Below, one piece after another: positions 48,938-60,615 of a stretch of 64,000 nt of DNA. This DNA is from Allolobophora icterica (Eukaryota; Annelida; Clitellata; Crassiclitellata; Lumbricidae), in NCBI GenBank assembly GCA_963556255.1, contig OY744610.1, forward strand, positions 14,473,419 to 14,537,418, given 5' to 3'. Position 1 is the stretch's first letter. The number at the start of each line of letters is the position of its first letter. The notes below the pieces were generated by a model. The model was given only the letters and a program-made list of their open reading frames with translations. It was not told the DNA's origin and made no database searches. Position numbers and translations under genes: made by a program.

Positions 48938-50454
48938 ACCTTATGCACAGTATTTCTCTTGATTGTTACAATGGCTTGAAATAAAGGAAACTCAACACCC
49001 ATGAGTACAACATGAGTGTCAGTACAACAGTATGTTGGCTCATTCCTGTTATCTCGGTCCTGTCGATTGGGTCAGGCGTTGTTCTTCTTCTTCTCTTCAT
49101 TTGATATTTATATTTAATCGATGGCTGCTAATAGTGAAAGTGTAGCCTAATTGAGTCACCACTAGGCCTATAGCGCCATTACTCAGCCACTCAAATCTGC
49201 TCAATTATCATGTATTAGTTCAAGCATTAGGCCTAGCCTATGTATTAATTAATTTTGATCAACTCACATTTTCTCATCCATTGTAACTTTGTGCCTTCTA
49301 TGGCGCCATTTTCTTAATGTCCACCTGAAGTCGTAGTCAAAATTGCAAATTGTTGGATAACTTGAAAAATTCATTCTAGTTCTCCTTATTTGACGAATGT
49401 TAATTCATTGCCCTAACTTGTTAACTAAACTTTGCCTAGTATGCATACACCTCTGCCAGTCGGCATTTCACACTTTCGGGCTGATTCATCCATTTGTTTT
49501 CAAAGAACCCCACAGTCAGGCTTCTGTGGGTTAGCAAGTGGAGGCAGATTTGAATCATAAACAGTAGCGCCATATAATAGCCTGCATGTAAACACTAGGC
49601 TTGGGTGGGTCAAAAATCTAAATATAGCTATCAAGATTTGTTCCCGGGGTTTTCCCATCTGTGTAACAACTGACAGCCGCTTGCAGACACAGCGTAGCCG
49701 AGGACTTGATTTCACACGCACCAACACAATATTAGCCATGATTGATGTATTTGACTCGGAATCTTGCGTATAAGACTGAAACACAATCTGAGTCACTCAG
49801 GGAAGGACAATTCAACACATTTAACGGTAAGAACACCTTCTATTTATAGGAGCAGGCAAGCGTAGGCCTCATATCAGGCAAACGTCACTGTGTTTGGTGG
49901 ACGATCTGTTTCGGTTGTTGGACAGAAATTAGGAATTCTCTAACTGTAGGCTACATGTATGTGTTCCTTCTGCTCAGTCGCTTGTGTCAGTTGGTTCTCA
50001 ATACATCTCTTTCAAGTTGCTAATCCAATCATAGGTTGCCTCTCTCAGCTGATCTGGAAGTTGACCCGATTACGGTTTGGGTTTAGGTTTGGTGCACCAT
50101 CGACAGATGCCTGGTCCATTAGACACCGGAACTTCAGAAGTCACTTATCAAGAATAATTAGCAAAGCAATAAAATGCAATAGAAGTACGCAACTCTACAC
50201 AAAAACTTGAAACAGCTTCACGAACAAAAAATGTCGATGTGCTATTGATAGCGTCCGCGTATTTACCCAATTCCTGCAATTACATCAGCGCAGATATGTG
50301 CGCCGACAGAACTACCTACCTTTGCTGTTTATTATTTTGTATAAATTCGCGAGTCTTATTCGATATTACTTTCATAAATTACGCAAAATAGTCCAATCGC
50401 AATACAGTTTAACTCAGACTTGAGACAGCCATTTTCCACTCTTACTTAGTAGCC
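48938..50454. other. No recognised gene
   Basis: About 1.5 kb of unique sequence with several TAGGCCTA-type words (49162, 49229, 49866). Short frames on either strand show no family resemblance. Confidence 0.4.
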
Positions 50455-52195
50455 TAAATCATCATCATCATCAGTTCCTGACGTCAGCCATTTGGCGGCG
50501 ATGGGTACGAACAAAAGATCTCCATTGTCCTCGGTCATTTGTCAAGTCTATTGCCCCCTTAGTGTTAGTCCAAGTGATGTTATGTCCTCTGTTATATTAT
50601 CTATCCAGCGTAGCCTTGGTCTGCCTTTGTGTCTTTTCCCTTCGAATCTTGCATGTAGCGCACTGTGTGGAACTCGGTCAACTGGCATTCTCTCTACATG
50701 TCCAAACCATCGGAGTCTTCGTTGAACGACTTTGTCTAGCAGAGTTGTTTTGATGCCTAAGGATTGTCTTATGTTTTCGTTTCTTATTTTCTGCAGTCTT
50801 GAAATCCCTGCGATCTTCCTCAGCCGGCTCATTTCTGCTGTAAGAATTCTTCTCTCATCTTGTTTTCGCATTGTCCAACATTACGATCCATATAGGAAAA
50901 TGGGTTGTATCATTTTCTCGTATAATTATATTTGTCTTGGTTTTCTTTGTTAATTCTTTGCTCCTCCATATTCTGTTCATTATTCCAAATGCTTGTGAAG
51001 CGCGTCCAATTCTTCTTTGTATATCTTTTTCGTTTTTGCCATCAGCGTTGATTTGTCCTCCTAGATAGGCGAATTGTTCTACTTGCTCAATAGCCTCTCC
51101 TTGGATTGTGATAGTTATTTGTGTCTCTTTGGTCTTTTCAATCACCATTGTCTTAGTTTTCTCTGCGTTTATCATTAGGCCAAATCTTCTACTGGTTTCG
51201 TCAATCTGTGTCGTGATATCCTGTAGTTCTTGCTCGCTTCTAGTCAGGAGGCCAATGTCGTCAGCGAATCGAAGATTATTCACCAGCTCTCCATTTAGTT
51301 TTATTCCTGCCTCTGTGTTGTTAAGGCTGAGTGACATTACTGCTTCTAACACTAGGTTAAATAAGTATGGGGATAAGCTGCATCCTTGTCGTACTCCAGT
51401 TTTCGTGTTAAAGTATTCTGTGATCTTTTTATCTACTTTTATGGCACTTGATGATTTTCGATATATCTCTTGTACAAGTTTGATCAGTTGCTCTGGTATT
51501 CCTGCGTTTTGCGTCGCTCTCCACATTCCATCATGCCATGCACTGTCGAATGCTTGTTTGAAGTCTATGAAGTTGATGAAGACTTTCTGGTTGTGTTCTA
51601 TGCTTTTTTTTCAAGTATCTGCCTCATTGTGAATAGTTGATCAATTGTGCTTCTTCCTGGTCTGAACCCGGCTTGCTCTTCTCCAAGTGCTCTTTCAACA
51701 TACTGTTTCATTCTGTTTTGAATAATTTTGGTGAAGACTTTTCCTGGAATGCTCTGTAAGCTAATGCCTCTGAAATTTTTGCAATCTTGTGGATCTCCTG
51801 TTCTTTTGTATATAGGGACAATTGTCGATTTTGCCCAGTCTTCTGGTATTTTTCCCTCTTGTTGAATCTTTATAACCAGTGCATGCATAGTAGGGTGGAG
51901 TGAAAATGGCCCAAAACCTTTTTTTTAATGCAAACGTTTTCCAATAGCGATGGAAAGTTGCCAGCATGTGAGTGTAAATAGTGCTCAAAATATTGTTGAT
52001 TTTGCTTTGCGTCTTCTGCCCTCTACCGGCGGTAAAATATTTACCATATAAAATTCTTTGAATAACGTCAATGTGGTGCATTATTTTTCTTTTTCTTCAA
52101 CTGAATGTCTTCGAACGGTTACAATTCATGAAATACACGTTCGAATCAGTTGCGGAAATCGCCTCTGGTGTGTTACAGGATTATATAATTGTAAC

Positions 52196-52379
52196 TAGGG
52201 TCGTAACTTTGGTCTAAAAAGTGGGGGTACCAATTTCTTACATGCTGGAAGAAAGGCGTTGACTGCGATCTCTGGGAAGGCAAAAAAAATATTGATTGGC
52301 ATTGTTCATACGGTACCCCAGCAGAAAGAGTGGGGTGGGGTACGGTTACCCTCGTTCCTCCGACAAATAACGCCTATGA
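52196..52379. mobile_element. MITE, 184 bp, with 8-bp TSD, nested
   Basis: The target ATTGTAAC is exact at 52188-52195 and 52380-52387. The ends TAGGGTCGTAACTTT and AAATAACGCCTATG are roughly inverted. It is a relative of the 22190-22592 repeat. Confidence 0.75.
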
Positions 52380-52479
52380 TTGTAACGCCTAATGAATGCA
52401 GCGACATTACTGAAAGGAAGAAAATTAGGAGAGAACGAAAGAAGTACCAAAGCTCTGTTCAAGCAGGATGCGCCAGCAT

Positions 52480-53490
52480 ACGACTGTGAGTGTTGAGGGG
52501 GTTTTCCAGAGAGTAATCCAAAAGAGGTCCGAGTCTGGTTTCGGGGGGGGAGGCAGATAAAGAGAGGAAGCAGAGCAGCTTTGAAGGCGGGTGTTATTTA
52601 GGGCGAGGAGAATCGGAAAGCAGAGGATCAAATTAGTCAGGGTAGAAGTAGGCTCTACTTGAAAAGGTGAGAATTCAGTTTGGGGTGGAAAGCCCGGAGA
52701 TGGATAGAGGAACACGAGGAGAAGGATGGAGGACGGGTTGGAATGATAATGGAGCAACCAAGAATCTGCGGAATTCAAGGGGAGATCGTTGCAGAGGCGT
52801 GGTGCTCTGTTGGATATGGCTGGGTTGGAGAACTTGAGATGAGTTGTGACCGGAGATCGAGAAAGGCTTAAATCGGAGGATCGGGTAGAGCGGGTTGCCT
52901 GGATGGTGAAGAGACCACGGAGGTATTTGGCCTGGATATATTGTAGGGAGTTATAGGTTAGTGATAGGACTTTGAAGTGGATTCACTCTGGGATTTTTAG
53001 CCAATGTAGTGATTTGAGGATGAGAGTGATATGATAATGTTTGGGCATTCTCGTGACAGCCCTGGTCAGTGACTTTTGGATAAGTTGCAGACGCTTGATT
53101 TGGGTGGATTCAAGATTGAGGAAGAGGGAATTGCTGTAATCAATGAACAATAGAGGTAACAATGGTAGAAGCAGTTTTAAGATCGATCTTGGGCCGGATG
53201 CGAAGAAGGTCACAAATGTGTCTGAAGCAGGAGTGCGAGAGGTTGGAGATGTGGTTAGAGAAGGAGAGATGTGGATCACAAGTGAGCTGGTGATGGACGG
53301 GGGAGTCCGATGTGAAAGGTAGGAAGCGATGAGCTAGTCGATGGGTATATGGAAGGGTTAGGGCTTTTCTTGATATGATCAGGAAGGCCTAGGATTATGA
53401 ATTCTGTTTTGGAAAGGTTAAGGCAGAGGAGATTGGATGACATCCATTGTGATATTAGGTTAATCACGTTGAAATATTGCATCGACGGTA
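52480..53490 (-). mobile_element. L2/CR1-like LINE fragment inside the TAGGGTG element
   Basis: Reverse frames give ISQWMSSNLLCLNLSKTEFI (53276-53482) and, in 52983-53279, LPLLFIDYSNSLFLNL and KSLTRAVTRMPKHYHITLIL. Distal blocks follow in 52700-52980. It matches the LINE at 18600-19288 along its length. Confidence 0.8.
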
Positions 53491-53905
53491 GAGGGCAGAA
53501 GATGTCATTTGAAATTTAAAATATTTGGTGTGTTTCTTACTCTACCCAAGTTGCATCTTTTGCCCACTATTGGAATTCATTTATTTAAAAATCATTTTTT
53601 CACTCCACCCTAATGCATAGCGTTAACAATGCCTGGTGCTTTATCCTTTTTAATTTTTTTGATAGCATCTCTTACCTCTTCCGGTAGAAATGTTGGCATC
53701 TTTTCTTCTGTGTTATTTATGGGTAACTCTGTGAGAACCGAAGGATCGTTATGTGTGTCGACGTTTAGTAGTTGTTCAAAGTGTTGCTTCCATCTTTTCT
53801 GTATGCTTGTATCGTTTTCTAGTATTTTACCATTTGCGTCTTTGATTGATGCAACTTTGAGCTCAAATTTTCCACTCGGTAATTTTATCTTGTTATATAC
53901 TTTTT

Positions 53906-54506
53906 CTCCACTTTCTTGGGATCATTGGTTGAAAAAGAAGGAACATGTGATACAGAAATAAAACGAAGGATTGCGATTGGGAAAGCTGCAATGATTGGAC
54001 TGGAAAAGATATGGAAGGACAAGCATGTGAGCATAGATACAAAAAAAAGACTCGTGAGAGCCCTAATCTTTCCAACGGTTCTGTATGGTTGTGAGTCGTG
54101 GACAATGACAAAGAACATGGAGAAAAAGGTCAACGCATGTGAAATGTGGATATGGAGAAAGATGTTGAGAATATCATGGACAGAGAAAAGGACGAACGAA
54201 TCAATACGAGTGGAGATTGGTGTCGAGAATGTAGAGTCATTAAAACAAAAGGCGACAAGATTGAAGCTAGGATTCTTTGGTCATGTTATGCGATCTGATG
54301 GGCTAGAAAAGGAAATGATGTTGGCTTGTGGTGAGGGGAAAAAAGACAGGGTCGACCAAGGAAGAAATGGATGGATGAGATTCACGATGTAACTGGCATG
54401 AATTTGGAAGAACTAAGGGACCTGACTTCGAATAGGAAGCAATGGAAAACGTGTATCATGACGATCGCTAGAGCTCCAGGAGTTGACAGCACAAAGTGAC
54501 AAGGTG
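53906..54506 (+). mobile_element. 5'-truncated RTE-like LINE nested in another LINE
   Basis: The 11-base word ATATACTTTTT stands at 53895-53905 and 54507-54517, a target duplication of LINE type. The insert encodes only a C-terminal part (53916-54392): ALIFPTVLYGCESWTMTKNM, CEMWIWRKMLRISWTEKRT and RLKLGFFGHVMRSDGLEKE. The frame is almost intact, so the insertion is young compared with its host. Confidence 0.85.
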
Positions 54507-54810
54507 ATATACTTTTTGCATTCTGTTTATCTTGAAAGCTTTCTCAGCTTCTTTGAATTGTTGTTCCATCCAGTTGTTTTTGTCTCGTTGTAGTTTTCTT
54601 CTGATGTCCCTTGTGAGCCAGTTAAAACGTTTCCGGTCTGCAGTGCATGCTTGTTGTTTGGCGATGTTTCCTCTTTTTTCCACCAGGTCTAATACTTCGT
54701 CAGATATCCATTGGTCTTTCGGCTTCTTGCAAGCTCTTCGACTATGTTGCTGGCTGCCGTTTGTATTCCTTTCTGTATGTTTGAACTTAGATATTTTGTA
54801 CATAAATCAA

Positions 54811-55480
54811 ATTAAGCTAGACCCCAGGCATATGCATAAATATAGTATGTTACACTAAAATCCGAAGTTTTACACTTATCCTAAATATAAACAATAAACA
54901 TAATTACAAGACATGTGAATGATCCATCAACTGATAACTTGTAAATAATCACACATTTAACGTAATTGTAATTAGTAGCTTCCTTTGCGTCGGTGTCTAA
55001 TGCATGACACCAAAACCAAGCCGTAATCATGTCAATATCCATAAGATCAGGTTGTTGGGCAGGCGATGAGTTAAGCAACCAAAGAAGCACCTGCCAAGTT
55101 AATTATTCAGAAGGAAGGTGGATCAATAGTGTGGCCATCAACCACTCAAACTCTTGATTTTTTATTTCGAACCAGAAGACAGACAGTCAAGGCCCGCATA
55201 ATTTTTCAGCCAATCACAGGCCTCATACAGAACGTGTCCAAACGCAGTGCTAGCGCTACAACAACGGATTGGTGAGAGGGGACTCCAATTGTGTAAACTA
55301 TAGAATGAAAATTACATAAAAACTAATGTTTCAAGGAAAATAAGTTAGTTTGAACTTCACTGAGTTTGAACTTCACTGAAGAAGAGTTGGATCACCACCT
55401 CGGGAGCTGAAGAATCGCCTACATCCGCAACACCCAACTCCGGAATCAGCCGCCAACGCAACAATCTGACCTACGATGCC
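54811..55480. other. No recognised gene
   Basis: Unique AT-rich sequence until about 55370, then CpG richness rises. Confidence 0.4.
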
Positions 55481-55529
55481 AGACAAAGAAGCAATTCAAG
55501 CGCCAAACCCCTTCCTATGCACCCTCCCC

Positions 55530-56360
55530 CTCATCCTTATCTATTCGCCACCGGAAGTGCCGTTTCTGCCACCGGAAGTGCATCCCCGCCACCGGAAAGA
55601 AGCTCCGTCCAGACGCTTACTAGCGCCACGTTCATCATCCTCCGCATTCTCCGCATCCTCCGAATCCTCTTCTCAACCGGAAGTGCCGTCTCTGCCAACT
55701 GGGAAAGGAGAAATCGTACTATAAACACTAGCGAGCACTGATCCTCAACCTCCTTCTGACCAGAAATCGCTCGCTGTCGACTCATCCTCAGCATCCTCTT
55801 CTCAACCGGAAGTGCCGTCTCTGCCAACCGTGAGATGATAAATCGCTCGCCATCGCTTCATCCTCCGCCTCTGCCTCTTAGCTTGTGTCCGTGCGCGACA
55901 CGACGTAACCATTCGACGACCGAAAGTTCCTCATCCGACGACAGGAAGTCGTCCACTTCCGTCCAGACGCTCATCAGCGCCGTGATCCTCATCCTCTTCC
56001 ACATCCTCCGCTTTCTCCTGAAGAGAGGAAGAATTGAATTCCTCATCCTCCCCATCCTCTGCCTCCTATCGAGAAAAATACTCACCAACGCGTCCTCTTC
56101 CTTTATCCGCCATCGGAAGTGGCGTCTCCGCCAACGGAAGTGCCGTATCCGCAACCGGAAGCGAGAGACCCACCGTTCCAGACGCTTGTTAAAGCGCAGT
56201 GCTCACCCTCCACTTCTGTCCGCCGACAGGAAGTGTCGCATCCCTCGACCGGAACTTAAGGGACTTCCGTTCTAACTTTATCAAGACACCGTATCTATCC
56301 GTCACCTTCGGCGCCTTCTGTTTCTAATCTGAACGACAACCGGAAGTAACGTTCCCAACA
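55530..56360. repeat. CpG-rich region with repeated ACCGGAAGTG motifs
   Basis: ACCGGAAGTG occurs at about 55550, 55571, 55676 and 55806, with variants ACCGGAAAG, ACGGAAGTG, ACCGGAAGCG, ACAGGAAGT and ACCGGAAGTAAC up to 56350. Several lie in a longer unit ACCGGAAGTGCCGT(C/T)TCTGCC. Open frames in this area (for example 55537-55827 minus, with AETALPVEKR twice) reflect the repeat. ACCGGAAGT is the ETS-factor consensus, so it may be a decayed minisatellite or a promoter-like island; no gene start is visible. Confidence 0.6.
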
Positions 56361-56870
56361 ACCGTAGGAGAGAACTTCCGCCCCTTCAACGTAATCGTCA
56401 ACCGTTACCCTCCTCCTCCCTTCCTCTTCGGATCGTTACGAACCATCATTAGCTGAAGAGCCGTGCGTGCGATAACCACTATCGATATTTATCATTGTCT
56501 GTGCCCTGCGGCCGCCTATTAGCACGCCATATTAAAGCGTGATTCTGCCGTGGATCGGACATGTAGTAGAACATGTTTTATGGGTGTTAAAATATTAATT
56601 AAGGGATTAAGGAGGGTTAATCTCAAATTGGGGCATTTCTTAACATCGTGAGGAAAGAACAGCTCCTCGTAAATTTCTTTATACGTTTATAGTACATCTC
56701 ATAGTCAAGTAGAATTATTCTAAAAAAATATAACGATATCTGCAAGTGATTGCTCGAGTGATTTATGGTTTAAGCCTTACACGATGTCCACAACGTCTTC
56801 TAGTTAACCCGATGGTAACGACGACGCGATTAGTCATAGTGCAAAGTCTAATAGGCATATAAACGGGAAC
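56361..56870. other. No recognised gene
   Basis: Unique sequence. Nothing found. Confidence 0.4.
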
Positions 56871-57758
56871 AGGACATTACCCCCCCGGACATTACCCCCC
56901 TGCCATTACCCCCCTGCCATTACCCCCCTGCCATTACCCCCCGTAGGAGATTTTCCCCCGCCATTACCCCCTGCAATAATAAGGACAAATTCCTTTACGC
57001 CTTTAATATGGAAAATATGAACAGTTAGAACACAACTTTACGTGAATTGAAAAAGGAATATACGGAAAATATGAAAAATTATTGTCAGATATGTTCAAAA
57101 CTGAATGAAAAGTTATTGTCAGATATGTTCAGAACTGAATATTGTGAGCTGATATCATTCTGACAAATACAGAAAATTCTGTATCATCTTGACATCGTTG
57201 TTGGAAGCCAAGCGCTTGGAATGCCGGACAGTTACCCCCCTGGACATATTCCCCCAGACATATTCCCCCCGGACAGTAACCCCCGGACACTTTCCCCCCG
57301 AATCTAGGTAGGTCATTTTCCCCCGGACAAATTCCCCCCTCTGTGGATTTATGTATGTATGTATGTCTGTATGTATATATGCATGTATGTATGCATGTAT
57401 GACTTTGAATGTATGCATGCACGCATGAATGTATGTATGCGTGCATGTATGTATGCATGAATGCATGCATGTATGCATGCATGTATGCATACATACATAC
57501 TTACATGTATGTATGTATGTGTAGGTATGCATGCATGCATGCATGCATGCATATGCCATAATTATGCATCTATGTATGCATGTTTGTATGCATGTATGTA
57601 TGCATGTATGTATATATGTATGCATGTATGTATACAAACAAACATGTATACTAAATGCGGGGGGTAATGGCAGGGGGAAATATCCTACGGGGGGTAATGG
57701 CAGGGGGGTAATGGCAGGGGGGTAATGGCAGGGGGTAATGTCCGGGGGGTAATGTCCT
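56871..57758. repeat. Foldback of GGACATTACCCCCC and GCCATTACCCCCC repeats
   Basis: The left end AGGACATTACCCCCC is the inverse of the right end GGGGGGTAATGTCCT. The left arm (56871-56966) has about six units, and the right arm (57658-57758) six inverted. A further direct block lies at 57225-57345 (CGGACAGTTACCCCCC, GGACATATTCCCCC). Between 57345 and 57650 there is an ATGT/ATGC microsatellite. Open frames here are spurious. Confidence 0.8.
57345..57650. repeat. (ATGT/ATGC)n microsatellite inside the foldback
   Basis: Mixed TGTA and TGCA tetranucleotides for about 300 bases. Confidence 0.9.
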
Positions 57759-57796
57759 AGACCCATATAAAGAATAGCCCGTCCCCTTCAGATGCC

Positions 57797-58400
57797 ATGA
57801 ATCAGATGAGCCAGGTTCTAGAGCGGATGTCTGCCAGCCATCAATCCGTAGGTGGGCAGTTACAGTTAGTAACTGGGAAGTTGCACGATCTTTGGGACCA
57901 GCAGTTGCGGTTGTCTGAGTCCATGAATGGAATTAATTATAGAGTGAGTACTGTGGAGAGGAAAAATAGACCCGGGGACAGAGCTTGGATCCAGGAGACG
58001 GCTCTCACGTCATCAGCTGCAGACCGCAGCTCAGTCTGCCCTCTGGTTACTCGTCAGTTTTGGGGAGGACGGATGCAAATCCGTTTAATGAGAGTCTTCC
58101 CAAGGACGTCCCACTCCCTCGTAGGAGCCGAAGACTTATAGAGCGCCACGCCAGGTTTGACATGGCCTATCCGGTAGGTCAACCGGCTGCCTTGTTGTTG
58201 AAGGAGAGTGTGGATCTTACTCTGTCCGGTGGCTTGAAACCAAGGATTCAATTAGCAACTGAATCTGATCTTCGCCAGGCCACGCCTTCTCTAGTCGACG
58301 ACCGTGTGTACTGTCCTCCAGGCCAGGGCCGTTTAGAAGATGAGGGGGTCAAGCGCCTCGTCTCATACTGGCGACGCCGATGCGATTTTTCCAAATAATG
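57797..58400 (+). pseudogene. Possible 5' part of a retroelement gag, broken
   Basis: The first frame (57797-58141) looks like a coiled coil (LERMSASHQSVGGQLQLVTG and following). An overlapping frame (57985-58398) continues with a pattern that resembles linker sequence of polyproteins. It shares strand and style with the gag-like frames downstream, which is the only reason to connect them. Confidence 0.35.
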
Positions 58401-58701
58401 TAATACAGGGTTTTTTCTTTAATAACGGCTATGATAAATAGAATGTGAATGAGGAAAGAAGGTCGTATGAACAGAGAAGCCCGGGGGACGAGATAAGAGA
58501 CAGAGAGAAAGAAAGATTGAGTTTCAATGATAACCGAAAAAGTCCTGTTAGGTTTGAATTAGACGATGGCGGTTGTGATAGAATGATGGTAACCAACTGA
58601 ATACCGGAGTTTTTCAAAGGCAGATAAACTTATATAGCACCAAGACCCACACCTATATTGAGCCTAAAGAGGGTGTAAACGGAAATGTTCTCTCACGACC
58701 A

Positions 58702-59415
58702 GTGGTAAAACAAAATTTTGAAAAAAGGGAAACTTTTGGCGCAGATTGCTATATGAATAGTAATAATTCATTTGGAAGAGGGGACCACGGCGCACGCAAC
58801 CAGACCGACAACGAGATAAATAAGCATTCTGAGCGATATCCATCTGTCGAGTTGTTGGAGAGTAAACACAGAAACTTATCAGAAGGGAATCGTGATACGC
58901 CCGGAGCAAACCGACTACGCGAACGGAACAACCAGTCAACACACCCGTATCGCAATGGCATGAGTCCAGCCATTGACCGACCGAAAGTCAACAACCACCG
59001 TACATGCCTACGAAATATGGCCGCCTACGTGTCTCATCCGTCTTTTCAAAACACTGAAGTTGTGTTTCAGCCTCGCTCATTCGTTCCAGGAGACTCTTAC
59101 CCTCCGCCGTCGGGCTACCAATTCGCAACTACCATACCACCTCCTCCTCGGCTCTCGGCTGCAACAAATCGACACTTCACTATCGTGCGGCCAGAACCAG
59201 TTCGAGGTACCAGTGCAGCATATCCTTATGCTTTCACGAGATGGGAACCTTCGATCAGAAATACACGACCAATCTCAGATGAATTACCTAATGAAATGAG
59301 AAAGTACCACGATGACACATATGCCACTCCTCTAGAACGCCCTGCTGTTGATCTGACTTCCTACCCTTCTGAACAACAAACATTCAATGGTTTCGCTGAC
59401 CAATCGGCCAACTGA
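58702..59415 (+). CDS. Uncharacterised Pro/Arg/Asn-rich protein, probably part of a gag polyprotein
   Basis: The 237-residue frame is hydrophilic, rich in Asn, Arg, Pro and Tyr, without hydrophobic segments. I recognise no domain. It lies on the same strand 119 bases before the gag domain at 59534, in a different frame. In an intact element the two could be one protein. Its first residues lack an ATG-supported start that I trust. Confidence 0.4.
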   Translation: MVKQNFEKRETFGADCYMNSNNSFGRGDHGARNQTDNEINKHSERYPSVELLESKHRNLSEGNRDTPGANRLRERNNQSTHPYRNGMSPAIDRPKVNNHRTCLRNMAAYVSHPSFQNTEVVFQPRSFVPGDSYPPPSGYQFATTIPPPPRLSAATNRHFTIVRPEPVRGTSAAYPYAFTRWEPSIRNTRPISDELPNEMRKYHDDTYATPLERPAVDLTSYPSEQQTFNGFADQSAN

Positions 59416-59533
59416 AGAAAAATCAGGCAGCCATGATGCTTGATTCTCATGACGAAACAGCCAATCCTAACGTTCCTAGAAACCAATTCCAGGAACCACA
59501 AATCACCAGAGCTTACCTAGAAATAAAAGTACA

Positions 59534-60277
59534 TTGGCTTTCGGGAAGTTTAGCGGAAAAGAAAATCTAGAAATTTTCTTAAACCGTTTCAGAATCTGTA
59601 CGAAGCATGACCAATGGAATTCTGAAGAGCAGTATGATTTCTTAGTTTATGCGTTAGTTGGTCCTGCAGCGCAACTTTTGTTTGAATCAGACAGCCATCA
59701 ATCATTCACTGTCGAAGCCCTTGAAACTCGTCTGAAGGATAGATTTGGTTCAAGTTTGAAATCCGGGATCTATCAGACACAGCTTCAGAACTTAGAGCAA
59801 GAACACGAACAGAGCCTTTCAGACCTAGCAGCACAAGTTAGAAATTTAGTATGCGTCTCGTTTCGTGGTCTAGCAAATGAACATGCTGAGATCCTAGTTA
59901 TCAGGAGTTTTGTGGAAGCTATTAAAGACAGATCCCTTGCCACGCAGGTAAATCTTCAAGGTTACTCCAGTTTGCAAGACACTTTGTCGTATGTTATCCG
60001 ATTTGAACATATTACGGAAACAAAACGGAAACGCAATCCGCCAAGCACACCGCCTATTCGCCGTGTTCGATCCATTCGGAGCGTGGAAGCCAGAGCGTCA
60101 AGCGCTATGCCAAGACCGCCTAAACATCACACAAGACCTCAACAGTTTTACTCGCCAAAACCCTATGGAAGACTCTATACCCTTGACAATGAGCTATCTG
60201 CCGGCAATAATGAAGAATCACAAGCACCCCCATTATCGCTCACTACCCAGAAAATCATAGGTCCATTAATGGAATGA
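59534..60277 (+). CDS. Retrotransposon gag-like capsid domain (Ty3/gypsy type)
   Basis: The first about 165 of 247 residues have the helical pattern of the retrotransposon gag/capsid domain: FGKFSGKENLEIFLNRFRIC at the start, then YALVGPAAQLLFES, a LKDRFGSS block, and EQSLSDLAAQVRNLV. A basic, Pro-rich tail follows (KRKRNPPSTPPIRRVRS). The frame begins at TTG; in-frame sequence is open from about 59482 with no ATG, so the true start is upstream or lost. No zinc knuckle, protease, reverse transcriptase or integrase is visible downstream, and no long terminal repeats are seen. It may be a decayed element or a leftover gag. Confidence 0.65.
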   Translation: MAFGKFSGKENLEIFLNRFRICTKHDQWNSEEQYDFLVYALVGPAAQLLFESDSHQSFTVEALETRLKDRFGSSLKSGIYQTQLQNLEQEHEQSLSDLAAQVRNLVCVSFRGLANEHAEILVIRSFVEAIKDRSLATQVNLQGYSSLQDTLSYVIRFEHITETKRKRNPPSTPPIRRVRSIRSVEARASSAMPRPPKHHTRPQQFYSPKPYGRLYTLDNELSAGNNEESQAPPLSLTTQKIIGPLME

Positions 60278-60615
60278 ATCCCGCGCAGGCAACCTGCGCC
60301 GACTTATCGCCCTCCAGTGAGACCCTACCGTTAGAACAACGGCGTGGCCAATCAACCGAGATCGAGAAATGGTGGGTGGCATACCCAGAGAAAGAACCAG
60401 AGGAAATGAGTTACATACGTTGGCCTCGTCCCACCCGAGTTAATTCAGTCACTACACAGTGCATGAAAATCGTCTCCGCTGAACAACCGACCAAGAAAAA
60501 GAATCCAGACAAGTTAGTGATTAATGGCTCCGCTTCGCCAAAAAGCGACAGCGTGCGACCGACGAGACCTAAACAGCGAAATCGTCGGAAGCAAAGAAAG
60601 ACAGCGCCCCGTTAG
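60274..60615 (+). CDS. Uncharacterised basic protein overlapping the gag end
   Basis: The 113-residue frame starts at the ATG that overlaps the last codon of the gag frame (ATGA overlap). It is rich in Lys/Arg at the end and has no recognised domain. It could be the continuation of the polyprotein by frameshift or chance. Confidence 0.3.
   Translation: MNPAQATCADLSPSSETLPLEQRRGQSTEIEKWWVAYPEKEPEEMSYIRWPRPTRVNSVTTQCMKIVSAEQPTKKKNPDKLVINGSASPKSDSVRPTRPKQRNRRKQRKTAPR

Larger units (their letters stand above)
51891..53612. mobile_element. TAGGGTG-type (hAT-like) element carrying a LINE fragment
   Basis: Ends are TAGGGTGGAGTGAAAA and TTTTTTCACTCCACCCTA, and ATGCATAG is duplicated exactly at 51883-51890 and 53613-53620. 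Near both ends the block CTTCTGCCCTCTACCG occurs in inverted order (52014, and inverted near 53485), so the inverted repeats reach about 130 bases inward. It has no transposase. The inner LINE (52480-53490) shares its junction with the element at 18453. Confidence 0.95.
50455..54810 (-). mobile_element. RTE-like LINE, split by two later insertions
   Basis: Reverse frames in order: 54468-54803 (upstream linker, MEQQFKEAEKAFKINRMQKV), a piece at 53621-53894 ending with APGIVNAM at the break, 51598-51888 (KNFRGISLQSIPGKVFTKII, EEQAGFRPGRSTIDQLF) and 50855-51526 (GVRQGCSLSPYLFNLVLEAV, then RFADDIGLL, the catalytic YADD-type site with Phe). After a shift, 50548-50871 gives the distal RRLRWFGHVERM and GRPRLRWIDNI. 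The 3' tail is a run of GAT/TGA triplets (50455-50472). It is interrupted by 51891-53612 and 53906-54506. The frame is continuous across the first interruption when one target copy is counted. Confidence 0.8.
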
